DNA from: Motiliproteus sp047633175
Lineage (GTDB): Bacteria; Pseudomonadota; Gammaproteobacteria; Pseudomonadales; Balneatricaceae
Assembly: GCA_047633175.1 (NCBI GenBank)
Contig: JBLIEQ010000017.1
Location: 1 to 64,000, forward strand
Reading direction: 5' to 3'
DNA: 64,000 nucleotides
Shown here one piece after another: positions 1-9,413 of this stretch; position 1 is the first letter of the stretch; every line of letters starts with the position of its first letter. Below the pieces are notes generated by a model. The model was given only the letters and a program-made list of their open reading frames with translations. It had not been told where the DNA came from and searched no databases. Made by a program: the position numbers and the translations under genes.

Positions 1-2
1 GC

Positions 3-1256
3 GCGGGTGTGACGCTGATCCGGCTGGAATCCCTGCCGGATGCCGGTCAGTTATTGGATATGAGCAGTGGCAGCGCGGTCGTCATCAGCAGCGCCGATGT
101 TGCCTCCGGGAAAACCTATGAGGTGTCTGATCTGAGTTATCAGTTGGGGGCCGCGCCCGCGAGTCTGTTGCTGGGGAGTTACAATACCCAGAATTTGGGA
201 TTGAGTAATTGGGGCTATTATGCCGGCAGTAGGGAGCGGTCCCAGACCCTGGATAACGGCCAGGAGATCTCGGTGACTAGCGACAGCGGCCCTTTACACC
301 AATGGAACCACGAGAACAGTGGTGTCGGCTACGGTATTGGTGACAACGATGGGACTGGGATCGAAGTGGGTGAGTTACTCACTGTCGATTTCAACGCTAC
401 CAATATGATCAATGATGTGGGTGTGACCTCTGCCAAGCTCGGTGTTGATGGTATGGGCGCCTTTTATACTGTAGGTAGGGGGGGTTATATCTATATAGAA
501 GCGACCTATTCCGATGGCACGACCGAGAGCAAATATCTACAAAAAGAGCCCGGTGTTACAGGCGAAAACGCGCAGTTTCGCGTTTTTACTGTCGGTGACG
601 GGGCCTCATATGATTTCGATACTGGCGGTCAGTATATTACCGAACTAGCGTTCGGCGCCAAGGGAGGTGGAGCTTGGGAGCTGCGCTATGTAGAGGCGCA
701 TTTTGAAGACGAGGGCACCAGCTCCAGCTTTACCTATACACCGATTGACTCCGATGGCTTAGAGGGCAACACGGCTACCGTCTCTCTCCTCGAGAACAGC
801 GCTGGCAACGATATCTTGGCGGGAGACTCGGGTGCCGACACCCTGATAGGGGGCGCCGGTGACGACACTCTGACGGGTGGCCAGGGCAATGATATTTTGA
901 CAGGCGGCGCCGATAGCGACCTGTTTGTCTGGGAAGCGGGCGATGCCCAGGGGACGGCGGTTGTGGATACGATCGATTTTGATGCGCAGCTCGACCAGCT
1001 GGACCTGAGCGATCTGCTGCAGGGCGAATCCGTCAGCACTATCGAGCAGTACCTGAGCTTTGCCGAAAACGGCGGACGGGTCGAACTCTCTGTCGATACC
1101 GACGGCGCTGGTAGCAGCGGTGATGCACAGACGATCATCTTAGATAGCTATTCATCCCTGAACGACCTGCAAACCGATCTGGGTGCCTCTGGCAGCAGTG
1201 ATGCGGAGCTGATTAGTCGAATGTTAAGCCAATCCCAACTGATCATCGATAACTAA
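3..1256 (+). CDS. C-terminal part of a giant RTX adhesin (LapA-like), 5' end outside window
   Basis: The frame is open from the window edge, so this is only the C-terminal end (about 418 residues) of a larger protein. Residues ~260-305 carry glycine/aspartate-rich RTX nonapeptides (GGAGDDTLTGG, GGQGNDILTGG) that bind calcium outside the cell. They are followed by a C-terminal block starting DLFVWEAGD, typical of the type I secretion target domain of giant adhesins. The ~250 residues upstream form a Gly/Asp-rich beta domain that I do not recognise. The gene lies 44 bp before a LapB-type exporter and in one run with lapC, a TolC homologue, lapG and lapD, so it is most likely the LapA-like surface adhesin that LapG releases. 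The LapG cleavage site and retention module would be at the N-terminus and cannot be seen. Confidence 0.85.
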   Translation, partial: AGVTLIRLESLPDAGQLLDMSSGSAVVISSADVASGKTYEVSDLSYQLGAAPASLLLGSYNTQNLGLSNWGYYAGSRERSQTLDNGQEISVTSDSGPLHQWNHENSGVGYGIGDNDGTGIEVGELLTVDFNATNMINDVGVTSAKLGVDGMGAFYTVGRGGYIYIEATYSDGTTESKYLQKEPGVTGENAQFRVFTVGDGASYDFDTGGQYITELAFGAKGGGAWELRYVEAHFEDEGTSSSFTYTPIDSDGLEGNTATVSLLENSAGNDILAGDSGADTLIGGAGDDTLTGGQGNDILTGGADSDLFVWEAGDAQGTAVVDTIDFDAQLDQLDLSDLLQGESVSTIEQYLSFAENGGRVELSVDTDGAGSSGDAQTIILDSYSSLNDLQTDLGASGSSDAELISRMLSQSQLIIDN

Positions 1257-1300
1257 GGAACTCCCTTGTTCTATAAAACCGAGTATCAGGGAGCGGAACC

Positions 1301-3481
1301 TTGCCTGCACTAAACCTAAATAAAGAGCCGGTCCAGCCGCAGTGGCACCCGGATGCCAGCACGGATCGGCCCTTCGATCCGTTGCTGGCCTCGCTCTCAT
1401 TGCTGTGTTCATACTATGGCAACCCCTGCTCCGATTCAGCGCTGTCCTCGGGGCTGCCTCTGGAAGATCAGCGGCTGACGGTAAGCCTGCTGCCGAGAGC
1501 GGCCGAGCGGGGTGGGCTGGGCGCCCGGTTGGTCAAGCAATCACTCGAGGATATCTCCCCGACGCTGCTGCCTGCGATCCTGCTGCTGCGTGATCAGCGT
1601 GCCTGCGTGTTGCTGGAACTGGACGGGGAGCGCGCCCGGTTGCTGATACCCGAAACGGGTAGCGGCGAAGAGTGGGTCTCGCTGGATATCCTGGCCGAAG
1701 ATTATATCGGCCAACTGTTCTACCTGAAGAAGAAACATCGCTTCGATGCCCGTACCCCCAAATTGCTCGAAACCCATGACGGCCACTGGTTCTGGGGCGC
1801 ATTAAAGCGCAATAGTCCGATTTATCGCGACGTTGCGGTCGCCTCCCTGCTGATCAACCTGTTCGCCGTGACCTCGCCGCTGTTTGTGATGAACGTCTAT
1901 GACCGGGTCGTCCCCAATCTGGCCTTCGACACCCTGTGGGTGCTGGCGTTTGGGGTGATCGTGATCTTTAGTTTTGATTTCTTTTTGCGCCAGCTAAGGG
2001 CCCGGTTTGTCGATATCGCCGGTAAAAAAGTCGATTTGGAACTGTCCTCAGCCATTTTTAGCCGAGTGCTTAATATCAAGCTGGAGGCGCGTCCAGCATC
2101 GGTGGGTGCCTTTGCTAATCAGCTGCAGGCGTTTGAACTGGTCCGCGAATTCATCACCTCGGCGACCCTCAGCAGCCTGATCGACCTGCCGTTTGCGCTG
2201 ATATTCTTGCTGGTGATCTGGCTGGTGGCCGGACCCCTGGTGCTGGTACCGATCGTGGCCATGCTCGTGATGGCGGGCTACGCCTTATATGTACAGCGGC
2301 CGCTGGCGCGCAGTATCGAAGCCGCCTCCCGGCACAGCGCCGAGAAACACGGCACCCTGGTCGAAATTCTGGCGGGCCTGGACACGGTGCGCAGCTGTGA
2401 TGCACAGGGCCAGATGCAGGAACTCTGGGAACGCAAAGTCAGCGAGATCGGGCGGCTAGAGATGGAAACCCGGCGGCTCTCAAACTCCGTCGCCAACCTG
2501 TCCAGTTATCTGCAGCAGCTGGTAACGGTCGCCCTGGTGGTCTTTGGGGTCTATCTGGTGGCCGATGGCACCCTGAGCCTGGGCGGGATCATCGCGGCGG
2601 TGATGCTCGGCGGCCGGGCGGTGGCACCGATGGCCCAGTTATCGCTGCTAGCCACCCGCTATAACCAGTTCAAGACGTCGTTAGCGCTAATCGACGGCAT
2701 CATGAATATGCCGGAAGAGCAGGATATCGAACAGAAGCCGCTGAATATCGGCAGGCTCTCCGGGCAGATCGCCTTTGAGAATGTCAGCTTCTCCTACCCC
2801 GAGCAGAACGAGTCCGCCCTGACAAACCTCAACTTCAATATCTCTCCGGGTGAGAAGGTCGCGGTGATCGGTCGCGTGGGGGCCGGTAAAAGCACCCTGG
2901 GACAGTTGATCCTAAACCTGTACCAGCCTCAGAGTGGTGCGGTACACCTGGACGGCATTAATGTCTGTCAGCTGCATCCTGCCGACCTGCGCCGCCAGAT
3001 CGGCTCGGTCTTTCAGGATAGCCAGCTGTTTTTCGGTTCGATACGGGACAATATTTTGTTTGGCGCGCCTTACAGCAGCGATGAAGCGTTGCGCAAAGCG
3101 GCGCACTTTGGTGGTGTCTTAGCGTTTACCGATAACCATGAGCTGGGACTGGAGCGTCCCATCGGTGAGAGTGGTCGGTATCTCTCGGGGGGTCAGAGGC
3201 AGGCGATACTCTTAGCACGGACGATGTTGCTGGACCCGCCCTTGCTGCTGTTGGATGAACCCACCAGCAACCTGGACAGCCGTACCGAGCAGCAATTCGT
3301 ACAGCGGCTCAAACAACTGGACAAGGAGCGTACCCTGATCGTGGTCACCCATAGAACCCCCATCCTGGACGCCATCGATCGTTTGATCGTTATGGATAAC
3401 GGCCGGATCGTGGCTGACGGTCCTAAACGTGAGGTGCTGGCCCGGATGCAGACTGAGCGGACGGAGGGCGCCGCGCCATGA
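1301..3481 (+). CDS. lapB: LapB-type type I secretion ABC transporter
   Basis: Inner-membrane ATPase/permease expected to export the upstream adhesin. The N-terminus resembles a C39 peptidase, but Pro27 occupies the position of the catalytic Cys (DPLLASLSLLCSYYG), so it is a non-proteolytic C39-like substrate-binding domain, as expected for LapB/HlyB relatives. The transmembrane exporter domain covers ~160-440. The nucleotide-binding domain has Walker A (GRVGAGKST, ~523), the signature LSGGQRQ (~628) and Walker B LLLLDEPTS (~647). The start is TTG behind an AGGGAG ribosome-binding site. The stop overlaps the lapC start (ATGA), indicating translational coupling. Confidence 0.92.
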   Translation: MPALNLNKEPVQPQWHPDASTDRPFDPLLASLSLLCSYYGNPCSDSALSSGLPLEDQRLTVSLLPRAAERGGLGARLVKQSLEDISPTLLPAILLLRDQRACVLLELDGERARLLIPETGSGEEWVSLDILAEDYIGQLFYLKKKHRFDARTPKLLETHDGHWFWGALKRNSPIYRDVAVASLLINLFAVTSPLFVMNVYDRVVPNLAFDTLWVLAFGVIVIFSFDFFLRQLRARFVDIAGKKVDLELSSAIFSRVLNIKLEARPASVGAFANQLQAFELVREFITSATLSSLIDLPFALIFLLVIWLVAGPLVLVPIVAMLVMAGYALYVQRPLARSIEAASRHSAEKHGTLVEILAGLDTVRSCDAQGQMQELWERKVSEIGRLEMETRRLSNSVANLSSYLQQLVTVALVVFGVYLVADGTLSLGGIIAAVMLGGRAVAPMAQLSLLATRYNQFKTSLALIDGIMNMPEEQDIEQKPLNIGRLSGQIAFENVSFSYPEQNESALTNLNFNISPGEKVAVIGRVGAGKSTLGQLILNLYQPQSGAVHLDGINVCQLHPADLRRQIGSVFQDSQLFFGSIRDNILFGAPYSSDEALRKAAHFGGVLAFTDNHELGLERPIGESGRYLSGGQRQAILLARTMLLDPPLLLLDEPTSNLDSRTEQQFVQRLKQLDKERTLIVVTHRTPILDAIDRLIVMDNGRIVADGPKREVLARMQTERTEGAAP

Positions 3482-4887
3482 GGTTCCTGCCGAAGATATT
3501 CCGAAAGAAAGATCCGCATGATCTTGACGATTTTATCGACCGTGCCGATGCGGCCATCTTGCTGCAACCTGCACAAAGATCGCGGTTGCTGCTGTGGACG
3601 CTGGTCGCTTTAATCGCGTTTTTATTGACCTGGTCGGCATTCGCAGAGCTGGACGAGGTGACCCGGGGCGTCGGTAAAGTCATCCCCTCCATGCAGCTGC
3701 AGGTTATTCAGAATCTCGAAGGTGGCATCCTGGAAGAGCTGTTTGTCCATGAAGGCGATATCGTGGAGCGCGATCAGCCGCTGCTGCGTATCGATGAAAC
3801 GCGCTTTCGCTCGGACCTGCAGGAGCTGCAGCAGGCGCTGTTTTATTCGTTGGCGACCGTCGCGCGCTTAAATGCCGAATTGGGCAGCGTTAAGATCGGC
3901 ATCGAGGAGCTCACGACGGCTAACTGGCGTGAACAGCTCAGCCTGACAACCGTAGCCATCCAGTTTGGTGACCGCCTTGATACCAGCCATCCAGAGATCC
4001 GCGAACAGGCACAAGCGCAGTATTCAGAACGGCTGAGGAACCTGGCTAACCAGGTCCATATTCTGGAAAGCGAGATCGAACAGACTATCCAGGATCGACG
4101 TGAGCTTGAATCTAAGACCGGGCATCTAGAAACCAGTTACCGCCTGGGTCAGGAGGAACTCAGCCTGACAGAGCCGCTTGCCGAGGAAGGTGTGGTACCC
4201 CGTATCGAGCTGATCAAGCTTGAGCGAGAGGTAAACGGCCAGCTGTCAGAGCTGTCCAGTGCGCGGCTGATGCTACCCAAGATAGACTCTGAGATCATGT
4301 CGGCTATCTATAAGCGCCGCGATGTGGCGTTACAGTTTCGTGCCGAAACGCAGGAGAAACTTGCCGAAGTACAGTTTCAGTTAGCCCAGCAGCTAGAGAC
4401 CCGCGTCGGGCTCGAGGACAAGGTGGATCGAACCCTGGTGTTATCACCTGTCGCCGGAACGGTTAAACGTATCATCGTCAATACCCAGGGGGGGGTTATT
4501 CAACCCGGGATGAATGTGATGGAGATCGTTCCCAGTGAAGATCGCCTGCTGGTCGAAGCGCGGGTGTCACCTAAGGATATAGCGTTCCTTCGGCCCGGGC
4601 TGGATACGACGGTACGCTTCACCGCGTATGACTTTGCTATCTACGGCGGCATGAAGGGCACGTTGGAACATATCAGCGCAGATACCATCAAGAATGATGA
4701 GGGCGAAGAGTTCTACCGGGTGCGCATCTGGACCGCGCGCACGGCGGAGGGGACGGGTATTCAGTCCTTGCCGATTATCCCCGGCATGACGGCAACCGTC
4801 GATATTATTACCGGACAGAAAACGGTTCTAGATTACCTGATCAAGCCCATCTTGAGGGCGAAGCAACGCGCACTAACCGAACGCTAA
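3478..4887 (+). CDS. lapC: LapC-type periplasmic adaptor (HlyD family membrane fusion protein)
   Basis: Adaptor linking the LapB exporter to the outer-membrane TolC-like pore. The 469-residue protein has a cytoplasmic N-tail, one membrane helix at ~37-56 and a barrel-sandwich half motif (QNLEGGILEELFVHEGDIV, ~77-95). A long alpha/coiled-coil section follows (~110-310), then the second biotinyl-like half (LSPVAGTVKRIIVNTQGGVI) and a C-terminal beta domain. This is the normal length and order for type I secretion HlyD proteins. The start overlaps the lapB stop by four bases, and the outer-membrane partner follows 28 bp later. Confidence 0.92.
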   Translation: MRFLPKIFRKKDPHDLDDFIDRADAAILLQPAQRSRLLLWTLVALIAFLLTWSAFAELDEVTRGVGKVIPSMQLQVIQNLEGGILEELFVHEGDIVERDQPLLRIDETRFRSDLQELQQALFYSLATVARLNAELGSVKIGIEELTTANWREQLSLTTVAIQFGDRLDTSHPEIREQAQAQYSERLRNLANQVHILESEIEQTIQDRRELESKTGHLETSYRLGQEELSLTEPLAEEGVVPRIELIKLEREVNGQLSELSSARLMLPKIDSEIMSAIYKRRDVALQFRAETQEKLAEVQFQLAQQLETRVGLEDKVDRTLVLSPVAGTVKRIIVNTQGGVIQPGMNVMEIVPSEDRLLVEARVSPKDIAFLRPGLDTTVRFTAYDFAIYGGMKGTLEHISADTIKNDEGEEFYRVRIWTARTAEGTGIQSLPIIPGMTATVDIITGQKTVLDYLIKPILRAKQRALTER

Positions 4888-4915
4888 CGTATACGCCATA
4901 AAGTAAGGAAACAGT

Positions 4916-6235
4916 ATGTATCATCGCAATAAATTAATTAGCACTCTCGCGCTCGGCCTGATGGGCAGTGCCCTGGTACACGCCGCGACCCTGCCGGAAG
5001 CCGTACTCAGTGGTCTGGTAGAAAATCCAGAGTTGGGTGTCGTCTTAAACCAGCTGCGGGCACAGGAATCGGCGTTGAGCATTGCCAAGGGTGGTTATCT
5101 GCCCACGTTGAATCTCAATGCCGGCTATGGTCGGGAAAACACCGATAGCCCCGGTACCCGGACACTCTATGACGATCATGACAAGGGGCTCACGCGTGGC
5201 GAACTCTCGGTTACACTCAGTCAGCTGATTTTTGATGGTTTTCGAACCTCAGAAGATATTAGCCGCAGCCGTGCAGAGCGTGATGCCAATCGTTTTGAAG
5301 TGAACGCCACGGCATCGGATCTGGCGCTAGAGATTACCGAGGTGTACCTTGGGGTCCTCAATGCCGAGCGCACGCTTTCATTAGCCGAGGAGAACCTGAG
5401 CTCGCATCGGGAGATTCACGATAAGATCCAGAAGCGTACCGATCAGGGTGTCGGTTCCGCATCGGAGTTGTCTCAGATCGACGGACGCCTGGCGCGCGCC
5501 GCAAGCAACAAGGTCGCGGCCGAAAATAATCTCTACGATGCGCGTGCCACCTACCTGAGGCGGGTAGGAGATGCGCCAGACGCGCTGACCTACGCCGACG
5601 TCACTGCTGACGTTACAGCCGACCTGCTGCCACAGACGCAGGCCGAAGCCGAAGCATACGCCCTGGCTAACCATCCTCGCCTGCTTGCGGCACAGCAAGA
5701 TCTGGAGGCCGCCAAGAGTCAGATCTCTCAAGCTGAGAGTAACTACTATCCTGAGGTCTATCTTGAATTGCGTTCCGGCTGGACCGATAATGTGGATGGC
5801 GTCGAGGGGCATAACAATGATAACGCCGCGATGGTCCGTTTTGATTACAATCTGTTTAATGGAGGCCGGGACCGTCACAAGGTTAGCCAAGCTGCTGGGC
5901 AGCGCGGTGAAGCCGCTGATATTTTACGCAGTGCCTCACGGCAGGTGACTGAAGGGCTGGCTTTGTCATGGAACGCTTACCAATCACTGGAACGCCAGGA
6001 GCGTTTTTTACAGCAACATGTGGATGCCAGCCGCGCTACGATGATCGCCTATCGTAAGCAGTTTGAACTAGGACAACGTTCGTTGATGGACCTGTTGGAT
6101 ACTGAAAATGAACTCTTTGAGGCACGCCGGGACCGGCTTGTGGCCGAGCGGGATGGGAATATTGCCGAATATCGCGTCCTTAACGCCACCGGTACCCTGC
6201 TCTCCGCCTTTAAGGTTGAATTACCCGAGAGCTGA
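4916..6235 (+). CDS. TolC family outer-membrane secretion protein (LapE-like)
   Basis: Outer-membrane channel of the adhesin secretion system. The 439-residue protein has a signal peptide ending near residue 24 (ALVHAA). Two outer-membrane efflux protein repeats follow, rich in long helices with the TolC-like LPTLNLNAGYGRE and YPEVYLELRSGWTDN strands. The end is a helical region with QFELGQRSLMDLLDTENELF, a typical TolC-family signature. It is preceded by an AAGGA ribosome-binding site and lies in the lap run between lapC and lapG. TolC homologues serve several exporters, so the dedicated role is inferred from position. Confidence 0.9.
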   Translation: MYHRNKLISTLALGLMGSALVHAATLPEAVLSGLVENPELGVVLNQLRAQESALSIAKGGYLPTLNLNAGYGRENTDSPGTRTLYDDHDKGLTRGELSVTLSQLIFDGFRTSEDISRSRAERDANRFEVNATASDLALEITEVYLGVLNAERTLSLAEENLSSHREIHDKIQKRTDQGVGSASELSQIDGRLARAASNKVAAENNLYDARATYLRRVGDAPDALTYADVTADVTADLLPQTQAEAEAYALANHPRLLAAQQDLEAAKSQISQAESNYYPEVYLELRSGWTDNVDGVEGHNNDNAAMVRFDYNLFNGGRDRHKVSQAAGQRGEAADILRSASRQVTEGLALSWNAYQSLERQERFLQQHVDASRATMIAYRKQFELGQRSLMDLLDTENELFEARRDRLVAERDGNIAEYRVLNATGTLLSAFKVELPES

Positions 6236-6337
6236 TAACGCGTCTGGGGCGGTCACGCCTGTTCAGCCGCCTACGCGGCTGTTCGGGCCGGGCCCGAGTC
6301 GGATCCCTGCCTCCCCCTTGCTCGCAGCGCCCACACG

Positions 6338-7054
6338 TTGCGGCTGAGCAAGATTACCCCGATAACCCGTAACGCCGCTAAGGTGTCAGCCGTCAGGCTG
6401 GTGCTCTGTGCCGGCCTGCTGCTGTTTCCGGTGCTCGCGATCGGTTTTTATCAATCGCAGTGGCCCGAAACCCTGCAACGGGTTGTCGCGGTCTATGGCG
6501 AGCGCGCCGGCCTGCGTATGCAAGCCTGGCGGGATATGGTGCAGCAAGGTCCTGAATCCAGCGAGGGTGAAACACTCGCTAAGGTGAACCGGTTTTTTAA
6601 CCAGTTGGCCTGGATTGAGGATCCCGTGCTTTGGGGGGAAGCGGATTATTGGGCGACCCCGCTGGAGTTTCTGGGTGCCAATGGCGGTGATTGTGAGGAT
6701 TTTAGTATCGCCAAGTACCTGACCCTTATCGAGCTGGGTATTGACGAGCAAAAATTGCGCATCTCTTATGTCAAATCGATCCGCTATAACCAGGCTCATA
6801 TGGTTGTGACCTATTACGCGACGCCCTCTTCGATGCCGCTGGTGTTAGATAATATCGATGGTGAAATCAAGCCGGCCGACCAGCGTCCTGATCTTATCCC
6901 TGTCTACAGCTTTAATGGTAAAAGCCTTTGGCTCAATCGAGAGCGTGATCGAGGGGTGCTGGCCGGCCCTGCTGACAGGCTTAGCCTCTGGAATGATCTG
7001 CGTTCTCGCTACCGAGTACAGAAGCTTCGCCATCCGCTTATTAATCTTGAATAG
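6338..7054 (+). CDS. lapG: LapG-type periplasmic cysteine protease
   Basis: Transglutaminase-like cysteine protease that cleaves the adhesin's N-terminal retention region and frees it from the surface. The 238-residue protein has an N-terminal membrane/signal helix (~17-37). The probable catalytic triad is Cys119 in GGDCEDFS, His154 in QAHMVV and Asp171 in LVLDNID, with spacing like that known for LapG. The chosen start is TTG at 6338; no upstream ATG fits better. It lies between the secretion genes and lapD, as in Pseudomonas lap loci. Activity is expected to be blocked when c-di-GMP-bound LapD sequesters it. Confidence 0.92.
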   Translation: MRLSKITPITRNAAKVSAVRLVLCAGLLLFPVLAIGFYQSQWPETLQRVVAVYGERAGLRMQAWRDMVQQGPESSEGETLAKVNRFFNQLAWIEDPVLWGEADYWATPLEFLGANGGDCEDFSIAKYLTLIELGIDEQKLRISYVKSIRYNQAHMVVTYYATPSSMPLVLDNIDGEIKPADQRPDLIPVYSFNGKSLWLNRERDRGVLAGPADRLSLWNDLRSRYRVQKLRHPLINLE

Positions 7055-7063
7055 GGCAGCCTT

Positions 7064-9046
7064 ATGTCTCTCTATAGAAAGCTAACGATAGTGACCTCCC
7101 TGGCCTTCACCTTATTGGTCGTACTGATGTTCGCGATTCAATTTACCCACACCCGTGATTACCTGATCAAGCAACAAGCCAACCATGTTGCTAATACCCT
7201 AAACGCCTTGGGATTACAGCTTATGCCGTATTTGCAGAGCGATGATCTTGCCTCCGCACAAACCACCATCAATGCCTTATTTGACGGTGGCCGTTACCAG
7301 TCGATTAAGTATGTTCGACAGCGCGATCAGACAGTGCTGGAGCGGGAGGTAACTGACTTAGTCGAGGGGGTTCCAGGCTGGTTTGTCGGCTTGGAACTCT
7401 TTCCCGATATGAGCGGCTCTCGAACCCTGACCGATGGCTGGATGCAGCTAGGTAAGCTCAGGATAGCGCCAGATGTAAGCGGGGCTTACCAACATCTATG
7501 GATGCTAAGCGTCAATATTTTCTCAGGACTACTGGTTATGGCGCTGGTGGTGTTAAGCGTACTCTTGCTGGCCATGCAAAAGTTGTTTCTGCCCTTACGG
7601 GATCTGGAGCAGGGTGCAAACGAGATAGGAGAGCAGCATTTTAACCAATTGCTACCCAATCCAGGTATCCCCGAGCTAAGGGGGCTGGTACGCGCCTTTA
7701 ACGCCATGGCTCAAAAACTCAAGGGCGTCTTTGAGCGCCAGGCCGCAGAGACGGAACGCTTGCGTGTCGCCGCGTGCCTTGATCCTCTGACGGGCTTAGC
7801 GAACCGTAACGCCTTTCTCGCTGAGCTGGAGCATCGCTTTGAAGAGGCCGTGGAGGGCGGGTTGATCGTCCTTGCGATCAACCATCTAAACAGTATTAAC
7901 GATACTCAGGGTTATCAGCGGCGCAATGCTGTTTTACGACTGATCGCCGATCAGTTGCGAGAGGCAGAGCGCCACCTTGCGGGCGCCCTGGTTGCCCGTT
8001 TGGGAGAGCATGAGTTCGCATTAATAGTGACGGGCTACAATGCGGATGAGTTTACTCTACTGCTGCGGGATCTTGACCGCTCCCTGGGGTCGGCCCTTGC
8101 TGGGTATCGTGTCGAGGACAGTCGTATGCATGCGCTGGGTGCCGCCTATACGGAGTGTGGCCATGTCGGGCAGCTTCTGGCACGCGCCGATGCGGCGCTG
8201 CAACGTGCGCGGAGGAACCCCGGATCCAGCTATCATCTGTCCGAACCTGAGGGGCTGGCACCGATCTGGGGGCGGATCCAGTGGCGAGATTTCGTCGTGA
8301 GATCCCTGGATAATAATCAGCTTAAATGCCAATTGCAGCCGGTGCTGGGTGTCGATGGCGAGGTCTGTGCTGTTGAGCTGCTCACCTATATTGAGGAGCA
8401 GCGCAGGGAGTACCGGGCAACACAGTATATGCCCTTTGTCGAGCAGTACACTCTGGGCCCCCGTTATGATCGGGCGGTGCTGGAGCTGCTGATCGGTCAT
8501 GACCTGGCGTTTGAATTCCCGATCATGATCAATCTCTCAGAAAGCTCAGTGGGGAATCTGACGTTTGTCGATTGGCTGACCGAACGTCTCTCATCCTCGG
8601 CGGCACTGTGCCGCAGTATCGGCTTCGAAATTCCGGGCGCTGCTCTGATCAGCCAGCGTGATGGCGTCGAAATTCTGGTCAGAAATTTCCGCCGGTTGGG
8701 CGTTAATTATGGGTTTGATCGGCTCGGCCGTCACCTCAATCAGATCCGTAATCTGATTGAGCTGCAACCGAGCTACCTTAAAATTGATCGCAGTTCGCTG
8801 CTCAGAGAAACCAGTGAAGACCGGGATTTTCTTCGGGCACTGCGGCTGATTGCGGAGGATGCGGCTATTCAGATCATCGCTGTACGGGTAGAGGATTCAG
8901 CGCAAGTTGCAGAGCTTCTTGCACGAGGGATTCATCGCTATCAGGGGTATATAGCGCCACCGTTGGCCTGGTCGGCGGGTAGTCCTGCCGTATTTATACA
9001 GGAGTCGCTGAGAGATCGAAAACATGGCTTAGGTATACCGGTTTAA
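7064..9046 (+). CDS. lapD: LapD-type inner-membrane c-di-GMP receptor with degenerate GGDEF-EAL domains
   Basis: Inside-out signalling protein that binds cytoplasmic c-di-GMP and controls LapG in the periplasm. Order along 660 residues: membrane helix ~7-26, periplasmic LapD/MoxY N-terminal domain ~27-145, second membrane helix ~148-170, HAMP ~170-222, GGDEF-like domain ~235-385 and EAL-like domain ~400-650. The GGDEF signature is replaced by GEHEF and the EAL signature by ELL (CAVELLTY). Both enzymatic activities should therefore be absent, as in LapD. It starts 9 bp after lapG. Confidence 0.93.
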   Translation: MSLYRKLTIVTSLAFTLLVVLMFAIQFTHTRDYLIKQQANHVANTLNALGLQLMPYLQSDDLASAQTTINALFDGGRYQSIKYVRQRDQTVLEREVTDLVEGVPGWFVGLELFPDMSGSRTLTDGWMQLGKLRIAPDVSGAYQHLWMLSVNIFSGLLVMALVVLSVLLLAMQKLFLPLRDLEQGANEIGEQHFNQLLPNPGIPELRGLVRAFNAMAQKLKGVFERQAAETERLRVAACLDPLTGLANRNAFLAELEHRFEEAVEGGLIVLAINHLNSINDTQGYQRRNAVLRLIADQLREAERHLAGALVARLGEHEFALIVTGYNADEFTLLLRDLDRSLGSALAGYRVEDSRMHALGAAYTECGHVGQLLARADAALQRARRNPGSSYHLSEPEGLAPIWGRIQWRDFVVRSLDNNQLKCQLQPVLGVDGEVCAVELLTYIEEQRREYRATQYMPFVEQYTLGPRYDRAVLELLIGHDLAFEFPIMINLSESSVGNLTFVDWLTERLSSSAALCRSIGFEIPGAALISQRDGVEILVRNFRRLGVNYGFDRLGRHLNQIRNLIELQPSYLKIDRSSLLRETSEDRDFLRALRLIAEDAAIQIIAVRVEDSAQVAELLARGIHRYQGYIAPPLAWSAGSPAVFIQESLRDRKHGLGIPV

Positions 9047-9413
9047 AGACCCGTCCTGTTAAATTGAATGCGCATTGCGCATTAGGCCAGCCTATTCTCT
9101 GTCAGCCTCCAGGAGGCTTGCTGGTGCGGTCAGCTACAAACACTGACCCTGAAGTCCGGTCATGTTAAACTCAACATCACAATGAAGGTGTTGAAATAAT
9201 GACAGACTAAAGTGCAGTTTCCTATGCGTTCGATAGAGAATTTAGTGTTTTGTGGAAAGCCTCCTGAGGCCCTCGCCGTAAAGGCTGTACTCTTTTTTAC
9301 AGCGGCACCAGGCAACCGTGCCCAGGCATCTGTAGCCTCAGGCGTCGTTCCCCCATTAATGGGGCGCTGCTCTCCCTACAGACACTGCCTCCAGGGCCCT
9401 TTGCGTACTCTGA
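9047..9413. other. Intergenic region between lapD and recF
   Basis: No convincing gene is seen in these 367 bp. Small inverted repeats are present, for example CCCCATTAATGGGG at 9350-9363 and AGCCTCCAGGAGGCT near 9107. A T-rich run (CTCTTTTTTACAG) lies near 9290. The stretch must hold the lapD transcript end and the recF promoter, but I cannot place either with confidence. No cluster of DnaA boxes was seen, so it does not look like oriC. Confidence 0.5.

Noticed and set aside
9047..9413. Replication origin oriC upstream of recF
   Set aside because: No cluster of DnaA boxes and no clear AT-rich unwinding region was seen; only scattered near-matches occur in the window.
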